DNA of 64,000 nt from Natrialba hulunbeirensis JCM 10989 (GCF_000337575.1 NZ_AOIM01000017.1:38883-102882), one strand, 5' to 3'; shown: positions 49,721-59,522, numbered from the stretch's first letter. Notes: a model not told the origin generated them from the sequence alone. A program made the numbers and translations.

Positions 49721-50905
49721 ATGGACGACCGCGCTTCGTCCGAGCCCAACTCCAACCCTGGCCCCACTCCAACACGCCGAGCGACGGCTACCGACGAACG
49801 GACCGTCGACGGCCCCCCAATCGAACGCATCGAGTCCGTATTCGCGGTCTACGACGTTCACGTCGACGGCGACCAACTCGTCTACTACGGCGATCCCCTC
49901 GAGCCGCCCGAAGCGTTACTGCAGGAGCTGTGGCCCGTCTTCCGATCACACGGCTACGAGCCGCGCTTTTCGACCCGCTACGGCGAGTACGTCCTCGTCG
50001 CCGAGCCGACGAGTGTTGGTATCGACGGCATCCCGTGGACGAACATCCTGTTATTGCTCGCGACCATCGTTTCCACCCTCTTCGCCGGCTCGATGTGGTA
50101 CCACATCGACCCCATCTCGAATCCCACAGAGATGTGGCGCGCCTGGCCGTTTACCGTCGCGATTCTGGGCGTCCTCGGCGTCCACGAGATGGGCCACTAC
50201 GTGATGAGCCGCTACCACGAGGTCGACGCCTCACTTCCCTACTTTATCCCCGTCCCGACACTCATCGGGACCATGGGTGCGGTCATCAAGATGAAAGGCC
50301 GAATGCCCGACCGCAAGGCCCTGTTCGACATCGGTGTCGCCGGCCCGCTCGCCGGACTGATCGCCACCATCGGCATCACCATCGTCGGCCTCCACCTCCC
50401 GCCGACGGTCGCCCCCGATAGCGTCGTCCAGGACCCCAACGCGATCCAGATCCAGCTCGGCTACCCGCCGCTACTCGAGTTACTCGCCGCTGCCTTCGAC
50501 CAGCCGTTGTACCGCGACGACCCGGCGATGGCGGTGAACCCGGTGGTTATCGGCGGCTGGGTCGGCATGTTCGTCACGTTCCTGAACCTGATTCCGGTGG
50601 GCCAGCTCGACGGGGGGCACATCCTGCGTGCGATGACCGGCCGATTCCAGGAGACGATCGCGGCGCTGGTTCCGGGCGTCCTGTTCGGCCTCGCGGCGTA
50701 CCTCTACTACGTCAGCGGCTACAGCGGGAACTCGGTGCTCATCTGGGCGGTCTGGGGGCTGTTTACGGCGGTGCTCGCCTCCGTCGGACCCGCCCATCCG
50801 GTGCGTGACGACTCGCTCGGGACTGGCCGATTCGTCCTCGGCCTCATCACGTTTGTCCTCGGCGTGCTCTGTTTCATGCCGGTTCCGATCGAGATCATCG
50901 AGTGA
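49721..50905 (+). CDS. Site-2 protease (M50), PDZ-less
   Basis: A 394-residue protein. A soluble N-terminal region (~1-105, IERIESVFAVYDVHVDGDQLVYYGDP; SHGYEPRFSTRYGEYVLVAEP) precedes ~7 membrane helices. Zinc motif HEMGHYVMSRYHEVDASLPYFIPVP and second motif FLNLIPVGQLDGGHILRAM are both intact. There is no PDZ domain, unlike the paralogue at 43.3 kb. Intramembrane proteolysis of an unknown regulator is expected. It is convergent with the thiL gene. Confidence 0.94.
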   Translation: MDDRASSEPNSNPGPTPTRRATATDERTVDGPPIERIESVFAVYDVHVDGDQLVYYGDPLEPPEALLQELWPVFRSHGYEPRFSTRYGEYVLVAEPTSVGIDGIPWTNILLLLATIVSTLFAGSMWYHIDPISNPTEMWRAWPFTVAILGVLGVHEMGHYVMSRYHEVDASLPYFIPVPTLIGTMGAVIKMKGRMPDRKALFDIGVAGPLAGLIATIGITIVGLHLPPTVAPDSVVQDPNAIQIQLGYPPLLELLAAAFDQPLYRDDPAMAVNPVVIGGWVGMFVTFLNLIPVGQLDGGHILRAMTGRFQETIAALVPGVLFGLAAYLYYVSGYSGNSVLIWAVWGLFTAVLASVGPAHPVRDDSLGTGRFVLGLITFVLGVLCFMPVPIEIIE

Positions 50906-50997
50906 GGCGGCTGCTGTTGGCACTGTGTGCCAGCAGAAACGCAGTATCTCATCGTTTAACCCAAAGTAGTATTCCTATCATCTACCCAAAACTAACC

Positions 50998-51933
50998 TCA
51001 GCCGTGCGTAAAGCCCCGATCCGGCAACGGCTCTCCATCCATCGTGATCCCGTCCTCGTGTGGAACCACCGACCCGAGCACCGAGATTGGGACCGGCGTG
51101 GCCTTGCGAACCGCCTCTAGCGCCCCCTCTGGAATCGTCACGACGAGTTCGAAGTCCTCGCCGAACGTCGTCGCCCGCTCGAGGGCTTCGTCGGCGGTTT
51201 CGGTAACGTCGCGCAGCGACTCCGCGATCGGAACGTGGGACGCATCGACTTCGAACCCGCATCCGCTCGCCTCTCCCAGCTGGTGCAGCGAGCGCGCGAG
51301 TCCATCGCTCGAGTCCATCATCGCCGTGGCGTGGGGAGCCAGCGCGCGCCCGGCCTCGATCCGCGGCTCGAACTGGAACAGTTCGTTCGCGCGCTCGTTG
51401 TTGTTCTCGTCTTTACCTTCATCTTTGCCTTCGTCTCCGCCTCCGCCTCCATCTTGGGCAAGAGCGAAGTACTCGAGTGCAGCGGCGCTGCGGCCAAGGG
51501 TGCCGGTGACACAGAGGAGGTCACCCCGCGTCGCACCGCTGCGCGGGACTGGATCGTTCTCGAGGCGGCCGATCGCAGTCGTCGTCACCGTAAACTCGTC
51601 GTGGCCGTCGAGGTCACCGCCGACGTAGTCGGCACCGACGAGGTCACAGACGTCGCGCGCGCCGCGAACGAAAGCGAGGAGGTCCTCGCCGTCGAACTCG
51701 GGAGCAGCGTAGGCGGCGACCGCAACAACCGCCTCAGCGCCCATCGCGGCCACGTCCGAAAGCGACGCACCGACGGCGCGCCAGCCGGCTGTGTAGCGGG
51801 TCGTCCCTGCCGGGAAGTCCGTCGTCTCGTGGAGCATGTCCGTCGTCACCACGAGGTCGTCGACCACGGCGGCGTCGTCGCCGGCGTACTCGAGTTCGTC
51901 CGCGAGTAGCGCCAGGGCGGCGCGTTCGTCCAT
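50998..51933 (-). CDS. thiL: Thiamine-monophosphate kinase
   Basis: A 311-residue ThiL, which makes thiamine diphosphate from TMP and ATP. Signatures: GDDAAVVDDLVVTTDMLHETTDFP (Mg2+/ATP), VGASLSDVAAMGAEAVVAVAAYAAP, GGDLDGHDEFTVTTTAIG, MMDSSDGLARSLHQLGEASGCGFEVDASHVPI and FGEDFELVVTI. An insert of Gly/Glu/Lys/Asp/Asn (GGGGGDEGKDEGKDENNNE) near residue 165-180 is unusual, probably a replication-slippage expansion in a surface loop. The start at 51933 (MDERAALALLADELE) is the family start. Confidence 0.95.
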   Translation of the reverse strand: MDERAALALLADELEYAGDDAAVVDDLVVTTDMLHETTDFPAGTTRYTAGWRAVGASLSDVAAMGAEAVVAVAAYAAPEFDGEDLLAFVRGARDVCDLVGADYVGGDLDGHDEFTVTTTAIGRLENDPVPRSGATRGDLLCVTGTLGRSAAALEYFALAQDGGGGGDEGKDEGKDENNNERANELFQFEPRIEAGRALAPHATAMMDSSDGLARSLHQLGEASGCGFEVDASHVPIAESLRDVTETADEALERATTFGEDFELVVTIPEGALEAVRKATPVPISVLGSVVPHEDGITMDGEPLPDRGFTHG

Positions 51934-52035
51934 ACGCCTCATTTCAACTCGAGTGCGAAAAACCGTCCGGGTTCCGGGTCCGCGCTCGGATCGGATACGA
52001 TGGTCTTAAATGCCGCGACAGGGAACCAAACGGCA

Positions 52036-52491
52036 ATGGCTACGATGTATGACGTTCCGGCGGACGACCTCATCGAGGCGCTCGCCGAGGACCTCGCGGA
52101 CCGACTCGACGAACCGGACTGGGGAGAGTTTGCAAAGAGCGGCGTCGACCGAGAGCTGCCACCAGAGCAGGAAGACTTCTGGGCGACCCGTGCTGCAAGC
52201 CTCCTTCGCAAGGTCGCAGACCGCGGCCCTGTCGGTGTCGAGCGACTCTCGACGGAGTACGGCGGCGGCAAGAACGGCTCGAACCGCTATCAGGTCGCAC
52301 CGGACAAGCGCGCCGACGGCTCGAAGAACCTGATCCGAACGATTCTCCAGCAGTTAGAAGAGGAGGATCTCGTCGAGACCGCAGAGGGTGAGGGTCGCCG
52401 AATCACCGCCGAGGGCCGCAGCCTGCTCGACGACACTGCCGGCTCCGTTCTCGAAGACCTCGACCGTCCGGAACTCGAGCGCTACGCGTAA
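52036..52491 (+). CDS. rps19e: Ribosomal protein eS19 (S19e)
   Basis: A 151-residue small-subunit ribosomal protein found in archaea and eukaryotes. The start MATMYDVPADDLIEALAEDLADRL matches the family; signatures are EDFWATRAASLLRKVADRGPVGVERLSTEYGG and SKNLIRTILQQLEEEDLVE, and the helix-wing fold ends ERYA. It leads a conserved cluster with the PDCD5-like protein and, further on, HisS. Confidence 0.96.
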   Translation: MATMYDVPADDLIEALAEDLADRLDEPDWGEFAKSGVDRELPPEQEDFWATRAASLLRKVADRGPVGVERLSTEYGGGKNGSNRYQVAPDKRADGSKNLIRTILQQLEEEDLVETAEGEGRRITAEGRSLLDDTAGSVLEDLDRPELERYA

Positions 52492-52696
52492 GTACGGTTT
52501 GCGCTGATCGAGATTTTTGTAGCCCAGGGTGAAGTTGTGAGCGGACGCTGTGGCTTCCGAACTGCGGCTGTGCTGTCTCTCTGCGTACGATCGGGAGACG
52601 CAACGAAACCGGACCGCACCGAACCGCACAAACGCCGCATCAGCGGCCGCGTCCGAAATCATTTTCCACCTTGCAGGACAAGATGTTCGTATAGCT

Positions 52697-53047
52697 ATGA
52701 GCGGCTCACCAGACGAGGAGAAACTCGAGGAGCTTCGCCAGAAGAAGATGGAACAGCTCCAGGACCGCGCCGATTCCCAGCAAGGGGGCGAAGAACAGGA
52801 AGCCGCCCGCCAGCAGGCTGAAGCCCAGAAGAAGGCCGTCCTGCGCCAGCATCTGACCGACGACGCCCGCAAGCGGCTCAACACGGTCAAGATGAGCAAA
52901 CCCCAGTTCGGCGAACAGGTCGAACGCCAGGTCATCAGTCTCGCCCGCAGCGGCCGCCTACAGGGCAAGATCGACGACGAGAAGATGAAACAGCTCCTGC
53001 AGGAACTCAAGCCCGACTCGAAGAGTTTCGACATCCAGCGCCGCTAA
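52697..53047 (+). CDS. PDCD5-related DNA-binding protein
   Basis: A 116-residue protein of the PDCD5/Mth1615 family. It is charged and helical: [19 protein letters not shown], a Gln-rich hinge, [43 protein letters not shown], and a basic end SKSFDIQRR. Archaeal members bind DNA and follow the S19e gene by tradition. Molecular role unknown. A 205-bp gap precedes it; the PP-loop gene follows 13 bp later. Confidence 0.92.
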   Translation: MSGSPDEEKLEELRQKKMEQLQDRADSQQGGEEQEAARQQAEAQKKAVLRQHLTDDARKRLNTVKMSKPQFGEQVERQVISLARSGRLQGKIDDEKMKQLLQELKPDSKSFDIQRR

Positions 53048-53060
53048 CCGTCGACCTGGA

Positions 53061-53651
53061 ATGAATCTCGGATTGCTTTACAGCGGAGGGAAAGACTCGA
53101 CGCTCGCTGCGCTTCTCCTCGACGAGTTCTACGACGTCACCCTCACCACGGCACACTTCGGTATCAGCGACGACTGGAAACACGCCCGCGAGACCGCCCA
53201 CGCCACCGGCTTCGAGTTCGAACGCCTCGAACTCGACCCCGATGTCGCGCGCGAGGCCGTCGACAGAATTCGGGAGGACGGCTTCCCGCGCAACGGCATT
53301 CAGCACGTTCACCAGCACGCACTCGAGACGCTCGCCGCGGGCCGGTTCGATGCGATCGCGGACGGGACTCGACGCGACGATCGAGTCCCCACTGTCTCGC
53401 GCGCACAGGCCCAGAGTCTCGAGGATCGCCACGGCGTCGACTATATCGCGCCGCTGTCGGGCTTCGGCCGCACGGCCGTCGATCGACTCGTGGAGGCGCG
53501 CCTCGACGTGACGGTAGGGCCGAGCGAGGAGATCGACCGCGCCGACTACGAGGCAGAGCTTCGGGAACTCATCGCCGCGGAGGACGGTCCGGCAGCGGTT
53601 GCGGACGTGTTTCCGGATCACGAACAGACGTACGTGACTGATTTGCGGTAG
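53061..53651 (+). CDS. PP-loop ATP-pyrophosphatase family protein (DUF7411-like)
   Basis: A 196-residue protein with the N-type ATP-pyrophosphatase loop SGGKDS (residues 8-13) after MNLGLLY. The rest has GISDDWKHARETAHATGFEFERLELDPDV and DAIADGTRRDDRVPTVSRAQAQSLED, features of sulfur- or amide-transferring PP-loop enzymes such as diphthine-ammonia ligase and tRNA thiolation relatives. I recall haloarchaeal copies as DUF7411. Substrate unknown. Placement among ribosomal and tRNA-synthetase genes suggests tRNA or translation-factor modification (inference). Confidence 0.85.
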   Translation: MNLGLLYSGGKDSTLAALLLDEFYDVTLTTAHFGISDDWKHARETAHATGFEFERLELDPDVAREAVDRIREDGFPRNGIQHVHQHALETLAAGRFDAIADGTRRDDRVPTVSRAQAQSLEDRHGVDYIAPLSGFGRTAVDRLVEARLDVTVGPSEEIDRADYEAELRELIAAEDGPAAVADVFPDHEQTYVTDLR

Positions 53652-53676
53652 GCCGTACTCGAGTACACCCGGCACA

Positions 53677-53859
53677 ATGGAACTCGCAAATCGAACCCTC
53701 CGTGATCGAGTCGTGCAGGCGCTCGTCGTCGGACTCGTCTTGCTGGCGTTTCAGTACTACCGTGGTGCGATCGACATCGGCTACATTCTGTGGGTGTCTG
53801 TTCTGGTCGCACTCATCGTGCTCGCTCTCGATCTTGCGAAACAACGTGTGGCCGACTGA
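53677..53859 (+). CDS. Small two-helix membrane protein (60 aa)
   Basis: A 60-residue protein starting MELANRTLRDRVVQALVVGL; two hydrophobic helices (VVQALVVGLVLLAFQYYRG and IGYILWVSVLVALIVLALDL) and a tail LAKQRVAD. It lies between the PP-loop gene and hisS on the same strand, 25 bp after the former. A conserved neighbour in haloarchaea as far as I recall; function unknown. Confidence 0.75.
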   Translation: MELANRTLRDRVVQALVVGLVLLAFQYYRGAIDIGYILWVSVLVALIVLALDLAKQRVAD

Positions 53860-54016
53860 GGTGTGGAGATTGAGGTGTGGAGTACGAGATACGAGGCCAC
53901 GATCGAAGAACGAGACCAACTCACCGCAGCTCGCACCGCTACGGATTGCCGAGCAGCGAGCGCAAAAGCATACAGAAACGAAAGGATAGAAGTCCGCCCT
54001 CGGCGAACCACCAGTC

Positions 54017-55315
54017 ATGTACGACCGGATCAAGGGCTTTCGTGACTTCTACCCCGGCGAGATGGCCGCCAGACGGGCGACCATCGACACGCTGGAGGAC
54101 ACCGCCCGCGGCTACGGCTTCCGCGAGATCGGCACGCCCGCACTCGAGCGCGCGGAGATGTGGACCGACAAGAGCGGCGACGATATCGTCGACGAACTCT
54201 ACGCCTTCGAGGATCAGGGTGGCCGCCACGTCACCCTGACCCCCGAACTGACGCCGACAGTTGCGCGGATGGTCGTCGCCAAGCAACAGGAACTCTCGAA
54301 ACCCATCAAGTGGTTCTCGACGCGCCCGTTCTGGCGCTACGAGCAGGTCCAGCAGGGCCGCCAGCGTGAGTTCTACCAGACCAACGTCGACATCTTCGGC
54401 TCCTCGGAACCCGAAGCCGACGCCGAGATCCTCGCCTGGGCTGCAGACGCAATGACCAACCTGGGGCTCACCGGCGAGCACTTCGAGTTCCGCATCTCTC
54501 ACCGCGATATTCTGGGCGGCGTCCTCGAGAGCTACGACGCCGACGTCGACACCGAGGACGCGATTCGCGCGGTCGACAAGTCGGACAAACTCTCGACCGT
54601 GGAGTACCACGACCTGCTGATCGGTGCAGGCCTGACGGCCGACCAGGCCGTCGAGTTCGACGACCTCATCGCCGGCGGCGACTTAGAGGAAGTCCGGGAG
54701 TTCGCGAACACCGAGCGCGTCGACGCCGCGGTCGACAACCTGCAGAACGTCCTCGCGGCGGCTGAGGACTTCGGGGCGCGCGAGTTCTGTACGATCTCAC
54801 TCGAGACAGCCCGCGGACTGGACTACTACACGGGCGTCGTCTTCGAGTGCTTCGACTCCGCGGGCGAGGTCTCGCGGTCGATCTTCGGCGGCGGCCGCTA
54901 CGACGACCTGATCGAGAGCTTCGGCGGCCAGCCGACGCCCGCGGTCGGCGTCGCACCAGGGCACGCAACGCTACCGCTGCTTCTCCAGCGCGCCGGCGTC
55001 TGGCCCGCAGAAGAGGTTACGACCGACTACTACGTTCTCCAGATCGGAGACACTCGAACGGAAGCGGCCCGAATCGCGCGCGACCTGCGCGAGCGCGGTC
55101 ACGTCGTCGAGACGGACGTTGCCGGCCGCTCGTTCGGCTCCCAGCTGAACTACGCGGACTCGATCAACGCCGAGACGGTCGTCATCGCGGGCGAGCAGGA
55201 TCTCGCAAACGACGAGGTGACGATCAAGGATATGGCGTCGGGCGACCAGTTGCAGGTGCCGGTCGAGTCGTTCCCCGGCGAGCACGAGCGGCCGACGCTC
55301 GGCGACTTCGAGTAG
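54017..55315 (+). CDS. hisS: Histidyl-tRNA synthetase
   Basis: A 432-residue class II synthetase that charges tRNA-His. Motif 1 region MYDRIKGFRDFYPGEMAAR; motif 2 FWRYEQVQQGRQREFYQTNVDIFG; the HisRS-specific peptides RGLDYYTGVVFE and GGGRYDDLIESFGGQPTPAVG (motif 3); and a C-terminal anticodon-binding domain (DYYVLQIGDTRTEAARIARDLRERGHVVETDVAGRSFG). Length is normal. It closes the S19e-PDCD5-PP-loop cluster. Confidence 0.97.
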   Translation: MYDRIKGFRDFYPGEMAARRATIDTLEDTARGYGFREIGTPALERAEMWTDKSGDDIVDELYAFEDQGGRHVTLTPELTPTVARMVVAKQQELSKPIKWFSTRPFWRYEQVQQGRQREFYQTNVDIFGSSEPEADAEILAWAADAMTNLGLTGEHFEFRISHRDILGGVLESYDADVDTEDAIRAVDKSDKLSTVEYHDLLIGAGLTADQAVEFDDLIAGGDLEEVREFANTERVDAAVDNLQNVLAAAEDFGAREFCTISLETARGLDYYTGVVFECFDSAGEVSRSIFGGGRYDDLIESFGGQPTPAVGVAPGHATLPLLLQRAGVWPAEEVTTDYYVLQIGDTRTEAARIARDLRERGHVVETDVAGRSFGSQLNYADSINAETVVIAGEQDLANDEVTIKDMASGDQLQVPVESFPGEHERPTLGDFE

Positions 55316-55489
55316 GCCTCGAGTAGCAAGTCCGGGAGCGACACGAACGGGATTCTCTCTTCCTTCGAGGCGGCTGTTACTTGCAGCGAGTTGTCGGATA
55401 AGCAAGGGAGGATTGCTGTCAGGTACCTGCTAGACCACCGCAAAAGCAAGAGTTACGTACCCAATTTCCGAAGGCAGGAACAGTACCCA

Positions 55490-56977
55490 ATGGTGCGCAA
55501 CCAGTACGACGTGATCGTTGTCGGGGGCGGGATCGCGGGCTGTTTCGCGGCGGCGACCGCAGCCGCGGAGGGGATCGACGTGGTCCAGTTAGAGCGCAAA
55601 CCCCGCGAACAGGGCGGCTTCATCGCCTGTGGCGATGCGATCAAGAGCCCTCGCGATCCGCAGAACTACCCAGGGCCGATCGATATGGACGCGATCGCCG
55701 ACGACGAGGCCGTCCTCGTCGACAACAACATCGACCAGATCGAGTACTGGGACGAAGAACTCGACGTACGGAAGGTCTTACCCTACGAGGACAGCAGCAA
55801 CGTCGTCGACCGCTACGAGTTCGGCCAGCGCCTGCTCAAGCAGGCAGCCGACTGCGGCGTCGAGCAACACTACGACACGGTGGTCAACGAGGTGACCCAG
55901 AACGGACAGGTCACCGGCGTCAAAGCGGTCCGGGACGGGGAGCCAGTCAGCTACGAGTGTGACGTGCTGATCGACGCCGCAGGCGCACAGTCGATCCTGC
56001 AGGACATGGTCAGCTTCGAGGACCTCGATACCCCCGGCGACCCGACGTTCGAGGTGCCCCACTACACCCACTTCGGGTCGGCCTACCGCGAGATCATCGA
56101 AACCGAACAGCCGGTCGAGTACCACAACGCCATCGTCGGCAAACCCCTAGAGGAGATGGGCTACATCTGGTACTTCCCGCGAACGCCGACCCAGATCAAC
56201 GTCGGCCTGGGATTCCAGATGAACAAGGAGCCGGTCCCACTCGCCGACCGCCTGCGCCGCGATATCGAGCACCGACACGAGTATCAGGGGGCGACCGTCG
56301 CCGAGCGATTCGGCAATACGAACAAACTCGGCGCTGCGATTGCCCTCCGCCGACCGCTCGACTCGATGGTCGCCCCCGGCTACCTGGCGACGGGCGGTGC
56401 AGCAGGGACGACCCACCCGATCACGGGCAAGGGCATCCGCGGTGCGGCCTACTCCGGCTACTCCGCCGGCCGTGCCGCCGCCCAGGCTATCGAGGACGGC
56501 GACATCTCGGAGGCCGGGCTCTGGGAGCACAACCGTTGGCTCTACCGCGAGCACGGCGAGGCCGCAAAGCTCGCCTCGTGGGACGCGTACAACGTCGCCG
56601 CGAGCACCCTCGACGTAGACATCCTTCGGGCCGTCGCTGCACTCCTCCCCGAGGCCGAAATTCGAGAGATCGTCGGCACCTCCACGGAGGTTGACAGCCT
56701 CAAAAGCAAGTTCCTCGTCGGTACCGGGGTCCTGAAGAATTTCGTCTCCGAGTATCGCAAGGACTCCTTCGACACCCTCGGCGTGAGCAAACGCGACCTA
56801 CTCGAGTCCATCCGCACCGTCAGGAAGACGCGAAATCACGTCGCCAGATACGAACGGCAGTACGAGGCCTATCCGACGGATCCGTCGACGTTCGACACGT
56901 GGCTCGCAGAACGGGACCGGATCGATCAGGCGTTCTACGACGATCTCGGAATTCCGCCGAGCGAGCAGAAGTACTGA
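55490..56977 (+). CDS. Digeranylgeranylglycerophospholipid reductase-like flavoprotein
   Basis: A 495-residue member of the geranylgeranyl reductase family, which saturates the isoprenoid chains of archaeal lipids. FAD site VVGGGIAGCFAAATAA, then IACGDAIKSPRDP, the substrate-pocket strand GYIWYFPRTPTQINVGLGF, and ATGGAAGTTHPITGKGIRGAAYSGYSAGRAAAQAI. It is longer than the paralogue at 28 kb and is closer to the true membrane-lipid enzyme. Start 55490 (MVRNQYDVIVV) is set by the FAD fold; the ATG at 55391 adds an unconserved stretch. Confidence 0.9.
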   Translation: MVRNQYDVIVVGGGIAGCFAAATAAAEGIDVVQLERKPREQGGFIACGDAIKSPRDPQNYPGPIDMDAIADDEAVLVDNNIDQIEYWDEELDVRKVLPYEDSSNVVDRYEFGQRLLKQAADCGVEQHYDTVVNEVTQNGQVTGVKAVRDGEPVSYECDVLIDAAGAQSILQDMVSFEDLDTPGDPTFEVPHYTHFGSAYREIIETEQPVEYHNAIVGKPLEEMGYIWYFPRTPTQINVGLGFQMNKEPVPLADRLRRDIEHRHEYQGATVAERFGNTNKLGAAIALRRPLDSMVAPGYLATGGAAGTTHPITGKGIRGAAYSGYSAGRAAAQAIEDGDISEAGLWEHNRWLYREHGEAAKLASWDAYNVAASTLDVDILRAVAALLPEAEIREIVGTSTEVDSLKSKFLVGTGVLKNFVSEYRKDSFDTLGVSKRDLLESIRTVRKTRNHVARYERQYEAYPTDPSTFDTWLAERDRIDQAFYDDLGIPPSEQKY

Positions 56978-57088
56978 CTGCCTCGCGTCAACACAAGAAT
57001 CGACTACAGACGACTGCGTTCCAGTCAGCAGTGATTGGTGCTCAAAAGAGCTGGCTGTGGCTCCCCATCACCCGTCACCCGAGAGCTG

Positions 57089-57307
57089 TTACTCGAGTTC
57101 AGTCTGCGCTGTTGCATCCACGATCGCGTCGTCCTCGTGGTGCTCGTCGTCAGGTTCGACAGCAATCGGCTCGACCAGATCGGCGCGTTCAATCGGCGAG
57201 TGACCGGTGTCGACGTGGTGGTCGATCATCGCGAGATCGAGGTCGGTCGTCTCCTCTGCCGTGACGGTGTGCGTCCACTCACACTCCCCACAGTATGCGG
57301 TTGGCAC
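57089..57307 (-). CDS. Small C2H2-type zinc-finger-like protein (72 aa)
   Basis: A 72-residue protein: MPTAYCGECEWTHTVTAEET with a CxxC pair at residues 6 and 9, then MIDHHVDTGH giving His pairs, a C2H2-like zinc site. The second half is acidic and disordered (EPDDEHHEDDAIVDATAQTELE). Haloarchaeal genomes carry many such micro zinc-finger proteins; function unknown. Divergent from the sulfatase gene. Confidence 0.75.
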   Translation of the reverse strand: MPTAYCGECEWTHTVTAEETTDLDLAMIDHHVDTGHSPIERADLVEPIAVEPDDEHHEDDAIVDATAQTELE

Positions 57308-57448
57308 GAGTGAGGACTCGAACTGCGTTCTAATGAGGGTGCGGGTTCATACGCAGCGCGTTTAAAACAGGGTTTGAATCGGCGAGCGGGAGCCTACCGG
57401 CAAAAAGCAAGTCTCACCATTAACTGCCCGAGCGGTGTAGCACTCGCG

Positions 57449-58948
57449 ATGGCCGACGCCGACACCCGACCGAACGTCCTGCTCGTGCTCACGGATCAGG
57501 AGCGCTACGACTGCAGCGCCCTCGACGGGCCGGTCGCCGAAACGGTCGAAACGGAGACGATAGACCACCTCTCGGCAACCGGCATGCACTTCGAGCGCGC
57601 GTTCACCCCGATCAGCATCTGCTCAAGCGCTCGCGCGTCGCTCCTGACCGGTCGGTTCCCCCACGGCCACGGTATGTTGAACAACTGCCACGAGGACGAC
57701 GCCCTCCGGCCGAACCTGCCGCCAGACATGCCAACATTTTCGGAGGTACTCGACGACGCCGGCTACCACCTGACCTACACCGGGAAGTGGCACGTCGGCC
57801 GCGATCAGACCCCTGAGGACTTCGGCTTCTCCTATCTCGGCGGCAGCGACAAACACCACGATGACATCGACGACGCGTTCCGCGAGTACCGCGCCGAACG
57901 CGGGACGCCCCTCGGCGAAGCTGACCTCGAAGACGTTATCTACACCGGCACCGACCCGCGAGACGACAGCAGCGGCACGTTCGTCGCCGCCACGACCTCG
58001 GTCGACATCGAAGAGACCCGCGCCTGGTTCCTGGCCGAGCGTACTATCGACGCGATCGAGGCACACGCGAACGGCGACCGTGACGCACCCTTCTTCCACC
58101 GGGCAGACTTCTACGGCCCCCACCACCCCTACGTCGTCCCCGAACCCTACGCTTCGATGTACGACCCCGAGAGCATCGACCTCCCCGAAAGCTACGCCGA
58201 AACCGACGCCGGAAAGCCGCAGGTCCACGCGAACTACCGCTCCTACCGCGGCGTCGAGCAGTTCGACCGAGACATCTGGAGAGAAGCCATCGCGAAGTAC
58301 TGGGGCTTCGTCACCCTGATCGACGACCAACTTGGTCGGATTCTGGATGCACTCGAGTCCACCGGCCTCACGGACGAGACGGTAGTCGTCCACGCCTCGG
58401 ATCACGGCGATTTCACCGGTGGCCACCGCCAGTTCAACAAGGGGCCGCTGATGTACGACGATACGTATCACATCCCGCTGCAAGTGCGCTGGCCGAGCGT
58501 CACGGAGCCGGGATCGGTGTGCAAGAAGCCGGTGCATCTCCACGATCTGGCGGCGACGTTCCTCGAGATGGCCGACGTGGCGATCCCCGAGGGGTTTGAT
58601 TCGCGCAGTCTCGTGCCGTTGCTCGAAGCTGACGAGTCGGAACAGGAAGCCGAATCATCGGCGTGGCCGGACTCCGTCTTCGCCCAGTACCACGGCGACG
58701 AGTTCGGGCTCTACACCCAGCGGATGGTCCGAACGGATCGGTACAAGTACGTCTACAACGCGCCGGACGTAGACGAGTTGTACGACCTCGAGGCGGATCC
58801 GGCGGAGTTGCAGAATTTGATCGACCATCCCGACTACGCAGACGTTCGCCACGAGCTTCGAACGGAACTGATCGACTGGATGGAGGAGACCGACGATCCG
58901 AATCGGCAGTGGGTGCCGGACGTGCTGCGGGCGGCCGAGGGGTCGTGA
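57449..58948 (+). CDS. Sulfatase family hydrolase
   Basis: A 499-residue arylsulfatase-superfamily enzyme (alkaline-phosphatase fold). The Ca2+ Asp pair is in NVLLVLTDQERYD; the formylglycine-type Cys is in ICSSARASLLTGR; then YTGKWHVG and ASDHGDFTGGHRQFNKG complete the active site. The canonical motif Cys-x-Pro-x-Arg is Cys-x-Ser-Ala-Arg here, seen in some family members. A formylglycine-generating or anaerobic maturase gene is not in the window. No signal peptide is visible at the chosen start, so it is likely cytoplasmic. Start 57449 (MADADTRPNVLLVL); the upstream frame lacks similarity. Confidence 0.92.
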   Translation: MADADTRPNVLLVLTDQERYDCSALDGPVAETVETETIDHLSATGMHFERAFTPISICSSARASLLTGRFPHGHGMLNNCHEDDALRPNLPPDMPTFSEVLDDAGYHLTYTGKWHVGRDQTPEDFGFSYLGGSDKHHDDIDDAFREYRAERGTPLGEADLEDVIYTGTDPRDDSSGTFVAATTSVDIEETRAWFLAERTIDAIEAHANGDRDAPFFHRADFYGPHHPYVVPEPYASMYDPESIDLPESYAETDAGKPQVHANYRSYRGVEQFDRDIWREAIAKYWGFVTLIDDQLGRILDALESTGLTDETVVVHASDHGDFTGGHRQFNKGPLMYDDTYHIPLQVRWPSVTEPGSVCKKPVHLHDLAATFLEMADVAIPEGFDSRSLVPLLEADESEQEAESSAWPDSVFAQYHGDEFGLYTQRMVRTDRYKYVYNAPDVDELYDLEADPAELQNLIDHPDYADVRHELRTELIDWMEETDDPNRQWVPDVLRAAEGS

Positions 58949-59111
58949 CGGGGTGCACGCAAGGGTGCAGACCACCCAGACAGGCACAGCGTCAGCCGCA
59001 GGACACGGAGTTTATACGCCGACCACGGCAATGTCCTCGTATGAGCGCGCCACTCCCGACTGGGACCGGAACTGGACACAGAATCGGAGCCGGAAATCGG
59101 CGGGTGATGCG

Positions 59112-59522
59112 ATGACTGCTGCCGGTGGCAACGACGACGACATGACTGCCGAGGAGTACGAGGAACTCGCCATCGCACTCGAGAACCTGATCAAAGAACT
59201 GCGCGACGAGCCGATCAAGGACTCCCGACTCGAGGGGCTGTTCGACGAGGCGACGACGAGCGACCCGCGCGTCTGGAACACGGTGACGGCGTTCATCGAC
59301 GTCGAAGACGGCGAGGCGGTCGTCACCGACGAGTCGAAGTTGGCACAGGGGAAGTGGGCCCCGGAAATCGTTGCGGGCTGTGATACGATGGTGACGATTG
59401 ACATCCAGCGCGGGCTGATGCCGGACGATTTCAAGTACCTCGTCGGCAAAAAGCTGAGCGAGCAGGCCGAGGAGTTCAGAGAGCAGGCGGCAGACGAAAG
59501 CGGGAGTGCGGATTCGAAGTAG
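59112..59522 (+). CDS. Haloarchaeal conserved hypothetical protein (136 aa)
   Basis: From ATG 59112 (MTAAGGNDDDMTAEEYEELAIALENLIKEL) a helical, acidic protein: SRLEGLFDEATTSDPRVWNTVTAFIDVEDGEAVV, then AGCDTMVTIDIQRGLMPDDFKYLVGKKLSEQ. The fold and function are not recognised. ATG 59031 in frame would add 27 residues; a TATA-like TTTATACG at 59010-59017 lies ~20 bp before it, so the start is uncertain. The stop codon TAG is the first unit of an 11-bp minisatellite. Confidence 0.7.
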   Translation: MTAAGGNDDDMTAEEYEELAIALENLIKELRDEPIKDSRLEGLFDEATTSDPRVWNTVTAFIDVEDGEAVVTDESKLAQGKWAPEIVAGCDTMVTIDIQRGLMPDDFKYLVGKKLSEQAEEFREQAADESGSADSK

